DNA of 64,000 nt from Dryocosmus kuriphilus (taxonomy: Eukaryota > Arthropoda > Insecta > Hymenoptera > Cynipidae). The translations under genes were made by a program, and so were the position numbers. Of the stretch, positions 1 to 9,660 are shown one piece after another. Each line of letters starts with the position of its first letter. The stretch's first letter is position 1. Under the pieces are notes generated by a model, which was not told where the DNA came from, made no database searches, and saw nothing but the letters and a program-made list of their open reading frames with translations. The DNA lies in assembly GCA_038277395.1 (NCBI GenBank), contig CM076190.1, positions 244,509,256 through 244,573,255 of the forward strand. Direction: 5' to 3'.

Positions 1-331
1 TAGTATATATCCCACAGATATCTGCGTGAAATCGCAATGATGTGTAAAATAAAAAGTGGTGGAGTATCGTATATTGCAATATGGATAGCAAAAGTCGGAT
101 TAACACAACTATAGGTGAATAGACTAAGTGAAGTTAACAAAATCAAGTTATTATGATCTAAATTGTTATCGTAGTATATGTTCCAAGAATATATATAGAA
201 AATCGCTATCAAATGTAATATAGTATATTTAGACAGACATTGCTATGCCAGTCCCTCAACAGTCTGGAGATTTGTCGGCTGAATTCTCGGCGAGCCGTCC
301 TCTTTCCAACAAAAAACTCTGCCGCCAGATA
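1..331. other. no gene seen; tail of LINE remnant
   Basis: AT-rich sequence. The last 90 bases continue the minus-strand LINE remnant past its stop codon; I see no further domain, RNA gene or repeat here. Confidence 0.4.
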
Positions 332-1120
332 TCAATGAACTTGTCCGTGTTCTTGATGACTAAGCTTGGCAACAATGATTCGATGGTTGGAGGGGTTTGT
401 ATGTAAGGGAGCTTTAATTACTCTATAAGCGTTAACCACTTTCACTTTGAAAATGGGAACAACAAGAGCCGCAGCAATCGAGGTCAGTGTGGCCATGAGA
501 TCCTTAATTTGTTTCATGTGGAGCCCATGAATTTCAAGCGTAGCCTTCAGAGCCGCTTGCTCGTTGGCATCGAGCGCATGCTCCAAAGTATCCACTTTAG
601 TTGTTAGGATCTTGGCTTCCTTTTTTACTAGCTTTATCTCCTCCTTATTTGTTTCAGTTCCTATTTCCAGTGAACCGATACGCTTAGTGTTATCAGTGAG
701 ATTTGACTTAATTTCAGAGAGCGCAGCATTTAGGTTGTCATTAAAAACTTGTTGTCGGTTTTCAAGCTCACTAAGCCGCGTCAGGATCTCTTTTGGCTGC
801 GCAAGCGCTTCTCTTTGGCCGTCCGAGACTGCTTCTCGTATTAGAGCGGGGTGGTCCAAAGGCAGAAGCTTAGCATTTGCCGAGGTGTCCACATGGGTGG
901 GGGGTACCAAGGCAGCATTACCGATGTTCTGGTCCTTATGAATTGGCCTAGTTGGGATAGGGATGGCTTGCTTTGATAGAGAGGTGGCACTAGATGTCAA
1001 TGCGCACTTTTTAAAATAATAGCCAATTAGGCCTTTTGCAAGATTATCGTACGTAACTTTGTGGATTCCAACATTAGCACAGGCCAAGTGGATCATAATA
1101 CCACACATCACACATGTCAA
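332..1120 (-). CDS. LINE (non-LTR retrotransposon) ORF1 remnant, zinc finger plus coiled coil
   Basis: Encodes 262 residues. The N-terminus carries C-x2-C-x4-H-x2-C (CVMC then H, then C, residues 3-14), the second half of a PHD-like finger of the kind found in ORF1 proteins of some insect LINEs. Residues ~100-200 are rich in charged heptads and look like a coiled coil. The end (LEIHGL ... VVNAYRV ... IIVAKL) resembles the RRM-like fold of LINE ORF1 proteins, which bind the element RNA as a chaperone. The true start probably lies upstream: an ATG near 1167 in another frame opens with CSVC, the first cysteine pair of the finger, so a frameshift separates the two halves. No ORF2 follows, so this is a 5' fragment or truncated copy. 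Family membership is inferred; the clade is not resolved. Confidence 0.6.
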   Translation of the reverse strand: MTCVMCGIMIHLACANVGIHKVTYDNLAKGLIGYYFKKCALTSSATSLSKQAIPIPTRPIHKDQNIGNAALVPPTHVDTSANAKLLPLDHPALIREAVSDGQREALAQPKEILTRLSELENRQQVFNDNLNAALSEIKSNLTDNTKRIGSLEIGTETNKEEIKLVKKEAKILTTKVDTLEHALDANEQAALKATLEIHGLHMKQIKDLMATLTSIAAALVVPIFKVKVVNAYRVIKAPLHTNPSNHRIIVAKLSHQEHGQVH

Positions 1121-1513
1121 AACATCCGGAGCACGATTATTATATCACACACGGAACATTCACCCATTAAGCTATCGGAGCGCTCACCGTTAAAAACAAA
1201 TACAAAGTGGTTATTCGAGATGCTGCAACACAGATTCAAGGCTCCGTCGCACCAGCGGCACTTACAGTCACTTTATGTAAAAATTAGTGTAGGCCGAAAC
1301 TGGAGCACTACACAAAACACAAAAGGTTCGAGGAGGGACCGTTCAACACGTCAGTCACCCACGCGATCGTCCTTCGAAATCCACAAAATTCTTCAAAATA
1401 ATGATTAAGTTAACTAACAGTGACAAACTTTCTAATTTAAAACAACAAAAATATGAACAACAATACAACAGTATGTAAGTAATCGAACAAAAATCTAATC
1501 ATTACCGCAAATC
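1121..1513. other. leader of LINE remnant, then no gene
   Basis: Minus-strand bases 1121-1167 hold the frameshifted start of the ORF1 finger. From 1180 to 1430 there is moderately GC-richer sequence consistent with a LINE 5' leader; beyond that AT-rich sequence with no recognised feature. Confidence 0.35.
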
Positions 1514-1604
1514 TTTATCGCTACACGTGGCATTTAATAATTTTCTCACAAAATTTTCTGCTTTTGTTACCTTATTTTTCAAAAAATAGTTTATTATCTT
1601 CCAG

Positions 1605-1740
1605 AACCATAGAATGTGATTTCATTCATTCAAATGGTTTTAATGTAAACAAACATGGAAAGCAGGTTTTTAAGAACGTGGCCGACATTATCATTATCCT
1701 CATGAGGAAATCATTTCTACGATTTCAAAACTTTCATTGA
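1605..1740 (+). CDS. exon-like unit A (terminal exon of an unrecognised gene)
   Basis: Begins directly after the acceptor-like TATTATCTTCCAG and stays open for 44 codons to TGA in phase 1. The peptide shares IECxxxHS, FNVNKHGKQ, KN-A-III-LMRKS and FQN with unit B, aligned without any insertion or deletion, although many residues differ. That pattern (frame kept, acceptor kept, residues diverged) suggests coding constraint after a tandem exon duplication. No upstream exon or donor could be tied to it. I do not recognise the protein family. It could equally be a chance open stretch within a repeat. Confidence 0.35.
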
Positions 1741-1854
1741 ATTTAACAAAACATCTTAAACCTTTATCGCCACACGTGGAATTTAATAATTTCCTCACAA
1801 AATTTGTCTGCTTTTGGTACTTTATTTTTCAAAAAATTGTTTACTATCTTCCAG

Positions 1855-1996
1855 AATCATAGAATGTGGTTCCGGCCATTCAAAATATTTTAATGTAAAC
1901 AAACATGGAAAGCAGGCTGTTAAGAACATCGCTGAAATTATCATTATGCTGATGAGGAAATCGCTTCCAGGATTTCAAAACGTTGATTTAATTTAA
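1855..1996 (+). CDS. exon-like unit B (tandem partner of unit A)
   Basis: Follows TACTATCTTCCAG and reads 46 codons in phase 1 to TAA. It also extends upstream as an open frame from an ATG at 1814, but the duplication logic makes the acceptor at 1851-1854 the better start. Compared with unit A the stretch after IEC differs (GSGHSKY against DFIHSNG) while FNVNKHGKQ is unchanged. The peptide contains a hydrophobic stretch IAEIIIMLM that could be a short helix. Unknown function. The two units could be alternative last exons; that is inference. Confidence 0.35.
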
Positions 1997-2000
1997 CACA

Positions 2001-2792
2001 GCATCTTAAATATGGTCAGAAGTAGCCGTGTATCAAGATTTTTAATTTTTTAAAAACGTTACTATATATTATAAACACTAGGCCTTAACTGCGATAACCC
2101 TCCATTTAACAATATCACAGGCCAATAACCTTTTTCTGTGGTACTGTGTTCTTTTATTCGCAAAAGATCTATGTTGAGGCCCTTTATTACTTTTATTACC
2201 CTTTATTCATCAAACCGATTTTTAGCCTTTTTGAGGTTAGTCACGAACTGAGACTTGACAATTGATACATTTTTAAAATAAGTTTATTAAGCGATTATAC
2301 AAACATATTTCTTTGAAGAAGTACACTAAAAATTGTAAATCAGTTCTCCTTATCTTTATACTTCATTATCCGGCAAGAACCATTTATTAGTTTCCACATT
2401 TTTTAATGAAAGTTGCTCAATTTGGATATTCATCGACATTTATAAACAAAGATGTTGAATATTTGGAAAAACCAAAAGACATTCTCCTTTAGTTCGGCTG
2501 CACGCAACGAAGCAACAAACAAAATATAAATTAAATAACTTACATTATGAGGTTTTACTAAAATTTCCAAAAACACAAGTTGTTTTTTTAAAGAAGTGCG
2601 GAAATTATAAAATAAACAACATTGTAGGAAATATTAAATATTTGTGTAAATATCTGAATTATTTAGGATCATGTTTACTATATTCTATAAATGATGATTC
2701 AATTCATACCTTCTTTAATTCACAAGAACGAGGTTTGTGCAACTTAAGATATGTTAAAAGAGCTACCCGCATGTATCTTCTTGTCGGGGTCT
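2001..2792. other. no gene seen
   Basis: AT-rich spacer with short homopolymer runs. No open frame of interest, no RNA gene, no recognised repeat. Confidence 0.5.
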
Positions 2793-3362
2793 AGCCAGGC
2801 CACGATCGTGGAGCCCGACTTTAAGTCGGGTTTTGATCGGGGACCTCAGCTTTAAGTCGAGCTTTGGTCAGACTTTCTGGTTGGGATCCGACTAGAAACG
2901 TCACGCTCGCTTGCCCAGTCCCCAACCGGGGAGCCCAGCCAGTGTGCGGTCAAGAAACCAGTCTTTAAGTTGGGATCTGATCGGGGAGCCGAGCTTTTAT
3001 TCGGGCTATGTTCGGGGTTTGGTTCATGTTTTTCAATTGGGAACTAAACAGAACCATCACGCTGGCTTGTAGAGCCCCGACCGGGGAGCCCAGCCGTTGT
3101 ATGATCAAGGAAACGTTCTTTAAATCGGCATCTGATCTGGGATCCGAGCTTTAAGTCGGGATTGGTTCGAACTTTCTGTTTGGAATCCGACCAGAATCAT
3201 CACCCTCGCTTTTCCAGCCCCTGAACGGGGCGCCCAGCCGGTGTATGGTCAAGAGGCTCTACTTTAAGTCGGGATGTGGTCGGAAAGCTCAGCTTTCAGT
3301 CGGGATTTCTGGCTGGGATCCGACCAGTATCTTCACGCTCGCTTATCCTGCTCCCACGGGGA
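2793..3362. repeat. GC-rich degenerate tandem repeat, period ~135-150 bp
   Basis: The phrases CACGCTCGCTT, GGGGAGCCCAGCC, GTGTATGGTCAAG and CTTTAAGTCGGG recur in the same order. The first phrase sits near 2902, 3057, 3200 and 3335, giving periods of about 155, 143 and 135. About four diverged copies are present. The base composition is sharply richer in G and C than both flanks. No open frame runs through it. Confidence 0.8.
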
Positions 3363-4439
3363 TTTAGGTGTACTCTAGCAGGTGTCAGTATTAAAACAAT
3401 TGGTTATTAATTTTAATTCAATTTAAAAAGAACTTAAAATATGTTTTGGTTGCCACAAGCAAAAGTCGGGTTCCTCCTAAACGAACTTTGGATGGCAGTT
3501 CTTGATTTCTGGTTGCACCAATCAAACCTTTTTTCTTGCATGTAACGGCTCAATTTATCCCTTAAAAGACCTCTACAACTCTTTTTTGCTTATTTTTGTT
3601 CAAATTAAATCTACTTAAGGAAAGTCCTGTTTATAAGAACGAAAGTTCTGTAACTCTAAAAAACTTTTTTATTAGACCGAACCTGAAACTTGAAATATAA
3701 GATTAAATAAATCTTCGGTAACGTATCTATTATAGATATTCCTCGTCACCTTCCAATCCCTAGAATTACTAAGAAAATTTCCTAGTAAACTTGAAAAAGA
3801 CGATTCCGTGATAAACTTTCCGTTTTGACCTTTTTGTGTATCCGCTATCACTCCTGTGAAGAAATAAGATTTTAAGAATTGAAATAAGAAAATTTAGTTT
3901 ATGGTCTTTGTAGATATAAATTCTATCAAATTTGACATTGACCATGAAGACAAAGGTTTCTGTGGACATTTCTATCTAGCAAGAAATCGAAGAATGCAGT
4001 TATTTGCATTGAAAACTTGTTTTTCGTTCACTTAACTGCGGAGAATTGAATTGACAGTTCACTAGATAAATAATTTTTAAGGTATTCGAAATACTGTGAC
4101 TGGCAATGTTGGTACGATCAAACAGTTTATTCAAGGATTTCATCTATTAACTTCCGAAAATAAACAATCACGATAACAATGCTTAAGCAACATAAATTTA
4201 AAATAATATGCCCTTATCACATATATATTAGGTACTTGTGCCTAATTTCGTAACCTCAAAATTTTATTACTTACTATATGAAATAAAAAATTTTCAATTT
4301 TTAAAAATTAATGTAAAATTCTATAACATCATAGGGTAAAAAATAAATGAATTATCTTGTAGAATATTTTCAACTGGAGGATTGAAGGACGCTTTCTTCG
4401 AAGCGAATTTTTCTTCAAAACTTGACACATTGGACTGAT
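3363..4439. other. no gene seen
   Basis: AT-rich spacer. Open stretches are short and show no coding-like features. Nothing recognisable on either strand. Confidence 0.5.
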
Positions 4440-5940
4440 AGAAACCCAGTCATGTCTAACTTACGAGTATCATATGAATTTCAATAAAAGTTAATACAAC
4501 TGAATCGACAGACATGAGAAAACTTTTGCTAATTTTTCAATCCGCATTAGTGGATTACTTTGATCTGATGTTGATAATCTGATTGATCCACAAATGTTTT
4601 GATACCCTAAAATATATGTTACTTTGGTATATTTGTTATACAATGAAGGTTCTAAATTCTCTTAAATGCTCCGTAAATGTCTTGTTCGAGCTTAAATGCT
4701 GAGCATAGTTTTGACCGAACCAAAACTATAAGTGTTTCCGTTCGTGGCTACGAAACCCTAATAATGTTTTAAAATTTTTTCTATTTCTTGTTGCATAGTT
4801 AGCTTCACAGTCTGATTTTCACTCTAGTGGCGATAGTATTCCTTGGGACAGAGCTTTTTATTTTTTTAACCGACTTCTTCCTCCTGTGAGTGCCCCGAAT
4901 TCTTCTGCCGGTTCTTTTCCTTGTGCCAGGTCCAGGTCTCCACTTGGACGTGAACCTCTTTAGTTTGCTCCCATATCGAATCCGAATAAGCTGTTTCAAC
5001 TTCAAATGTACACATTTCCTGCCGATAAATGACTTAGAATGATCTCAGAGAATAATTCCTATTAGCTCACGAACACCCAGGAACAAATTTTATTGTTTAC
5101 ATCCAAGGGTGAATTCGTTGCAATATTCGAGAGTAAAGATGTCCTTGGTAGTATATATATATATATATACTTATTCAGTTAAATATCACAATCAAAGCAG
5201 CGCGAAAATGAAGATGTTCGACGGCAAGATTTCTGAATTACCAAAATGGAAGTTAGAGAAGTTTCCGTAGGCAACCGAATACTAATCTCACGGAATTCTT
5301 TTACTAAAATGCAGAGTTTAGCCGCAAAATTTAATTCTTCATTTTTATTATTGTAACAAAACTGGTCACCGTTAAAACGAAAGGTATGCGTTGTATCTGA
5401 AAATGTTGTAAAGAAACTATGCAGATAATTTGAAGCAAACAACCTTGCCTCATAACAGTTTTTTCGTATTTCGCACATTTTTTTGGAAACTTGAATATCA
5501 AGTCCAACATAAATGAAAAGTTAGATGGTTGGTCCTTCGAGATGGATGTGGAGAGGTGGATCGCTTTAATGTTTTTTGGAATTGAATTTAAGAGTAAGAG
5601 ACCTTTCTCCTGTACCTTCTAAAATTTCATTTTTCCCAAACTTCTCGTTGGAATCCGACAAAGAAACAAAGGAACATTAAATTGCAGTTTGAAATTCCTT
5701 TGACAGAAACTGACTTTCCGCAATGTCTCCAGAGCAAAGTGATTATTTTTGAATATTTTATTATTAAAAAGCTTTTATGATGGATAAAACCAAAAACGTT
5801 GTTCAAAAAGGCTGGTTAACGAACTCGTATTTTCTTCTTAGACCTTAAGAAGTGTGTCAAAGCACAATCCAACCCGATTAGTCCTTCGAAAGTTATCCGG
5901 TATACTGAAGACAATAACAACGACAGACTAATACCTTCTC
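4440..5940 (+). pseudogene. decayed copy of the dispersed gene-like unit
   Basis: Aligns by eye with 21655-22518 and then, across the gypsy insertion, with 33469-33710. Shared landmarks are ACAACTGAATCGA-AGACATGA, TGGACTACTTTGATCTGA, the acceptor-like end before 4799, GTGCCAGGTCCAGGTCTCCAC, CCGAATAAGCTGTTTCAA, CGGCAAGATTTC and, near 5780, GGATAAAACCAAAA followed by CGACAGACTAATA. The exon homologous to 21895-22427 carries stops and shifts (for example in the LFSLL region near 4960 and after KISELPK near 5250) plus a TA microsatellite, so this copy is broken. The better copy is the one at 21.9 kb. Confidence 0.65.
5150..5169. repeat. (TA)n microsatellite
   Basis: About ten TA dinucleotides, sitting inside the decayed exon copy. 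Confidence 0.9.
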
Positions 5941-6289
5941 ATTGAGATATGAATTTTTTTAGATATTTCTTAATTGAGTGCAAAGCGCAAAATATGAGAT
6001 CAGAATACGTCCGCGTAACGGGCAGATCATTTAAAAACTATAAGAACTTTTTTATCAACTTTTTGTGACCTTCTCCACTATTTAAGCAAGTACTACACGT
6101 CTTATGCAAAAATAGTGCAAATCAAATTTGGATGCCTTTGTATAAGTTGAACTAGTATAAAGATCGTAAAGTTTTTTAATCAACTCTTCAATTTTTAACA
6201 ATTAACAATATTATTAGAAACGAAGTTAGAGAAAAAGTCACGAATAATATTAATAATGCTTTAAAAAACAAAAATGATTTTCACATTTC
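5941..6289. other. no gene seen
   Basis: AT-rich spacer between the dispersed unit and the LINE fragment. Nothing recognisable. Confidence 0.45.
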
Positions 6290-6437
6290 TAAAGAAGATA
6301 GAATTTTCGCTAGCGACGTGTTACACGGGAAATGCCATTAAAAACTGGATACGGAAAAGGCGCCGGGAATACTGGGAAAACACTCAAGGATGCCGACAGG
6401 CTACGGCCATCCTGGGCAATGAGTGCAGGATTGACAG
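6290..6437 (+). pseudogene. LINE ORF2 fragment, left half (end of RNase H and linker)
   Basis: Reads AIKNWIRKRRREYW, then GCRQATAILGNEC, which matches the tail of the RNase H region of Jockey/R1-type LINEs where a W and a G-CRQAK-L motif precede the C-terminal domain. The frame runs without a shift into the right half at 9296 once the 2.86-kb insertion is removed, giving ...GNECRID-RAMGILRL. Only about 50 codons remain; the upstream part of the LINE is missing, so the copy was already truncated. Clade assignment is inference. Confidence 0.55.
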
Positions 6438-7195
6438 TGTGACGTGTACGTCTTTTTTTCAGGTGGTAGAATAGAGAAAACAGGGTGGCCAAACTAGGTC
6501 ACACACAAGGCAATCCGAAAAATGAAACTAAAAAACCTCAATAGAACACTACACCTCAAAACGCTACAACCCAATCTTACATAAGACTCTAAAGCACCAT
6601 AACTCAGTATTATATAGAACTCAAAAACACTAAAACTCAATAACCGCGGGCGCCAGTCCTTTCTTGGGACACTAGATCTAAAACCTGAAAGATATCATTT
6701 ATCCGGACTACCAACTTTACAGCCCAGCTCAGTCTCTAATTTCTTAGATCACTGTAGAGGGAATGGGTTATACATCACTTAATAAAGCTCGAAATGATTC
6801 TTTTATATAAAACTTAAAAAACTAATGTTTATTCATAAAAGGTCTCGATACTTCCGAACAGTAATTTTAGAAATACTTCTACGCAAATCAAAAAAAAATA
6901 GTATAAAATCAGTGAAAAATTAATACAAGTCTCTAATACAGATGGTAGGTCTCAATATGAAATCAATAATAACACTCTAAGATCATAAGTTTCTATACAA
7001 AATAAATACATAATCGCGAATATCAATACAAAGCCAACAAACGAATATGAATTTCAATAATATAAATCTCAATACAAAACGCTGATAATAATCTAACAAA
7101 ATTAATAACATATACTTCACTAGCGTTCACACGAAATCAAAGGGGAGAGGGAGGGGGCGCATTTACAAAGTCAAAGAACACGCTGGAGCAAAGCA

Positions 7196-7880
7196 TAATT
7201 CGATAAGATAGAAATGGGTTCATTGAATAAAGGGTTTCGGCAAATGAGCGGGTCTTGATAAAATAAACGGGTTTTCAAAACATAAATGGGACTTGATACA
7301 ATAAATGGTTTTCGAGACGTAAAAGGGATTCGATAAAATAAACGTTTTTTCAATACATAAATGAGACTTGATACAATAAATGGTTCTCGATACATAGAGA
7401 TTCGATAAAATAAATGGGTTTTCAATACATTAATGGGACTTGATACAATAAATGGTTTTCGATACATAAATGGGACTCGATAAAGTAAGCGGGTTTTTAA
7501 TACATAAATGGGACTTGATAAAGCAAGTGGTTTTCGATAAATAACTTGGGCATCAGGGAATAAATGGGGTTCGATAAAAATAGAAAAGGGATTCAACTCA
7601 ACAAAATTAACATCATGGCACAAAAATGTTCGATAAATTAGAAATAGGGTTCAATCGAACAAAATTAACATTACGGCAAAACAGTTTTTGATAAAATGGA
7701 AAGGAAACTCCATTCAACAAAATTAGTATGATAGCAAAACAGTGTTCGATAAAGTAGAACGGGAATCGATTTCAACAAGATTAATATTATAGCAAAACAG
7801 GGTTCGATAAAACGGAAAGGGGACTCAAATCAGTAAAGCCACCATGATACAGGAAAAGGGAGACTAGCGGTAAAAGAGAA
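7196..7880 (+). repeat. minisatellite inside copy 1
   Basis: Between about 7250 and 7540 the phrase CGATAAAATAAA-GGGTTTTCAA-ACATAAATGGGACTTGATACAATAAATGG recurs with a period near 76 (sometimes 62). From 7620 to 7880 a second unit of about 60 bp (TTCGATAAA...GGGATTCAA...CAACAAAATTAA...GCAAAACAG) recurs about four times. Confidence 0.8.
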
Positions 7881-8381
7881 ACGCAAAAGATTAAAAATAT
7901 ATGGGGTCAGGATCATACTCGTAACGAGAGCAAAAGGGACACATGTTTCGAAAAATGCCACTATAACTATACATAATTACGCGAAAAATAAAGATTTATC
8001 AATCGGGTTGGCCCTTCGGCACTCCATAGTGGTAAAAAATCAATGGGAAATAATCAAAAATACAATGAAACAGAAAGCCAATACAAAATTCACTTTACGA
8101 ATCAACCTCCCAGCCAAGGAATACAAAATCTGGTTAAAACTATTAATTACTGTACAAAAGTTCCTGGCTAGGTCGTCATGTTACAAAATCTCAATCCTAC
8201 CTTACTCTTTACGGGTGCGTCGAGAAGAAAAAACTATATTCTGCAGGGAACGGAAAAGGTCGACCGGTTTACATACGTCGGGTTTACGATCTGAGTACGA
8301 ATCTACGAATGCCCGAATTTAGTCGCCACATGGACAACGAGACGCCAATGAGGATCTACAGGGAGGGGGAATCTAACGTGT

Positions 8382-8382
<1 letters not shown>

Positions 8383-8438
<56 letters not shown>
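8383..8438. repeat. (GA)n microsatellite
   Basis: About 28 uninterrupted GA dinucleotides inside copy 1. Confidence 0.95.
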
Positions 8439-8441
<3 letters not shown>

Positions 8442-9264
8442 GCCCTTAACGATCTGCGTTCTTGATTGATCTACCTCGTCGTCTGTTCTTTCCTTCTCGG
8501 GATCTTCCTTCCTTCCGCCTTTATCCTGCTTCAACGTCCGGGGTTTCGCGTTCCTTCCTTGTTTCTTGGGGAGCCTTCGGAAATACAAGGGCGGCTGGAT
8601 TCCTTAAAATCGTCTTCTGCAGCGGGAATCATACCTTTGCACGGCTGATGATGTCCCCGGACCTCAAAAACAAATAATAGCTCGGCAGACAAAATCATTC
8701 TACACTAGTAATTAGGTGGAAATACACAAAAAAATTATTCTGCCCGTTTTTCCAGGGAGAACTACCAATCATTCTGCTCATTCTTTCAGGGAGAGCTACC
8801 AAAATATTTACGTCCTCAAGAGGAACTTGCCTTATTTCTTGGTCAGCGAGAAATGAGCTTCCTCCTTCCTCAACTGGAACTACGCCTGGTATCTTAGAAG
8901 TCGGAAGCAGTAAAACAATAACTCAAAAAGACGTCTGCATCGGAAGGAAGAGACGGGTGGAGGTCACTGGAGAGTAAAAGCCTCGCTGAACTGGAGGTAA
9001 CGACGAACCCTAGTCGATGACGAAACGAAGGGGGTTGCGGACGCTCTCACTCATTTTGCGGAGGTTGTTTCGTGGGACCCGGCGGTCCAGGCGAATATAT
9101 ACATAACAGAATACATAGCCGCAATACGTTAATCTAAATTAAGTCCAAATTAAATTACTAATGAGTGCCGAATCTACCATCTGTGTCAGACCACGCTTTC
9201 CTCTATTTTGAGAACAAAAGTTTTGGTCAGAGATAAATTCCAAAAATCTAAAGAATATGACGTT

Positions 9265-9295
9265 TGTGATGTTCAATAAAAGTTGCAACATCACA
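9265..9295. other. terminal hairpin of copy 1
   Basis: TGTGATGTT at 9265-9273 pairs with AACATCACA at 9287-9295, a 9-bp perfect stem with a 13-base loop at the extreme end of the element. The same position in copies 2 and 3 has an equivalent hairpin. Confidence 0.75.
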
Positions 9296-9660
9296 GCAGA
9301 GCCATGGGGATCCTGAGGTTACCCAAGAGAGGTACAAGTATCATGGTTCAGATGCCCACAGGGCACGACCATATGAATTTCCACAAGCACAAGATGGGAG
9401 CTAGTCCCACAACAGTACGCAGGAGATGCTGTGGAGATGATGAAACGTCTCTGCACGTCTTATGCTGATATCCAACACTCGCTGGACTTCGGAAGGAAGT
9501 CCTCGGGGATCATTTCATGAACCTGGAGACATCTCAACGGTAAAGGTAAGCGACATCCTGGGCTTCATTAAGAGGTCCGGGATGGCCTAATAGGAGCAGA
9601 TGCATAAGGGGAAGCACAATGGACTTATAGTCTGAGTGCCGGGGGAGGAGGTGGTTTTAG
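9296..9660 (+). pseudogene. LINE ORF2 fragment, right half (C-terminal zinc-knuckle region)
   Basis: The frame reads MGILRLPKRG, then MPTGHDHMNFHKHKMG, then CRRCCGDDETSLHVLC; after a stop it continues YPTLAGLRKEVLG. This is the C-terminal end of Jockey/R1-type LINE ORF2: the LTGH-LN-HLH-MG block followed by a C-x2-C...ET-H-L-C knuckle. Downstream (9560-9760) lies a GC-richer tail with TCCACCTCCTCCTCCGCC followed by an A-rich run, consistent with a LINE 3' untranslated region. It is the continuation of the fragment ending at 6437. Confidence 0.6.

Larger units (their letters stand above)
1514..2000 (+). repeat. two-copy tandem duplication, period ~249 bp
   Basis: The unit starting with TTTATCGCTACACGTGG (1514) recurs at 1763 as TTTATCGCCACACGTGG and stays alignable for about 240 bases at an offset of 249-250. 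Each unit contains a pyrimidine-rich tract ending in ATCTTCCAG and then an open exon-like stretch that ends in a stop codon. Confidence 0.85.
6438..9295 (+). mobile_element. long LTR-like element, copy 1 (TGTGA...TCACA family)
   Basis: 2.86-kb noncoding insertion inside a LINE. It starts TGTGACGTG and ends CATCACA, flanked by 4 bp ACAG on the left and GCAG on the right (one mismatch). Removing it restores the LINE frame. In order it holds GGGCGCCAG near 6650, a 76-bp and a 60-bp minisatellite (7196-7880), a GA tract, a GAAGGAAGGAAG-rich block, a block shared with copy 3 (the reverse complement contains ATCGACTAGGGTTCGTCG, then ACCTCC, then GCGAGGCTTTTA) and a terminal hairpin. TG...CA ends with a 4-bp duplication fit a solo LTR or a short non-autonomous LTR element. 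It carries no transposase or pol. Strand is arbitrary, set as in copy 2. Confidence 0.75.

Noticed and set aside
7171..7623. 150-codon minus-strand frame with repeated YRKPFIVSSPI-type peptides
   Set aside because: It follows the 76-bp minisatellite of copy 1; the irregular period and lack of any domain argue against a protein.
8383..8588. Minus-strand frame ending in alternating S and L
   Set aside because: It reads through the GA microsatellite.
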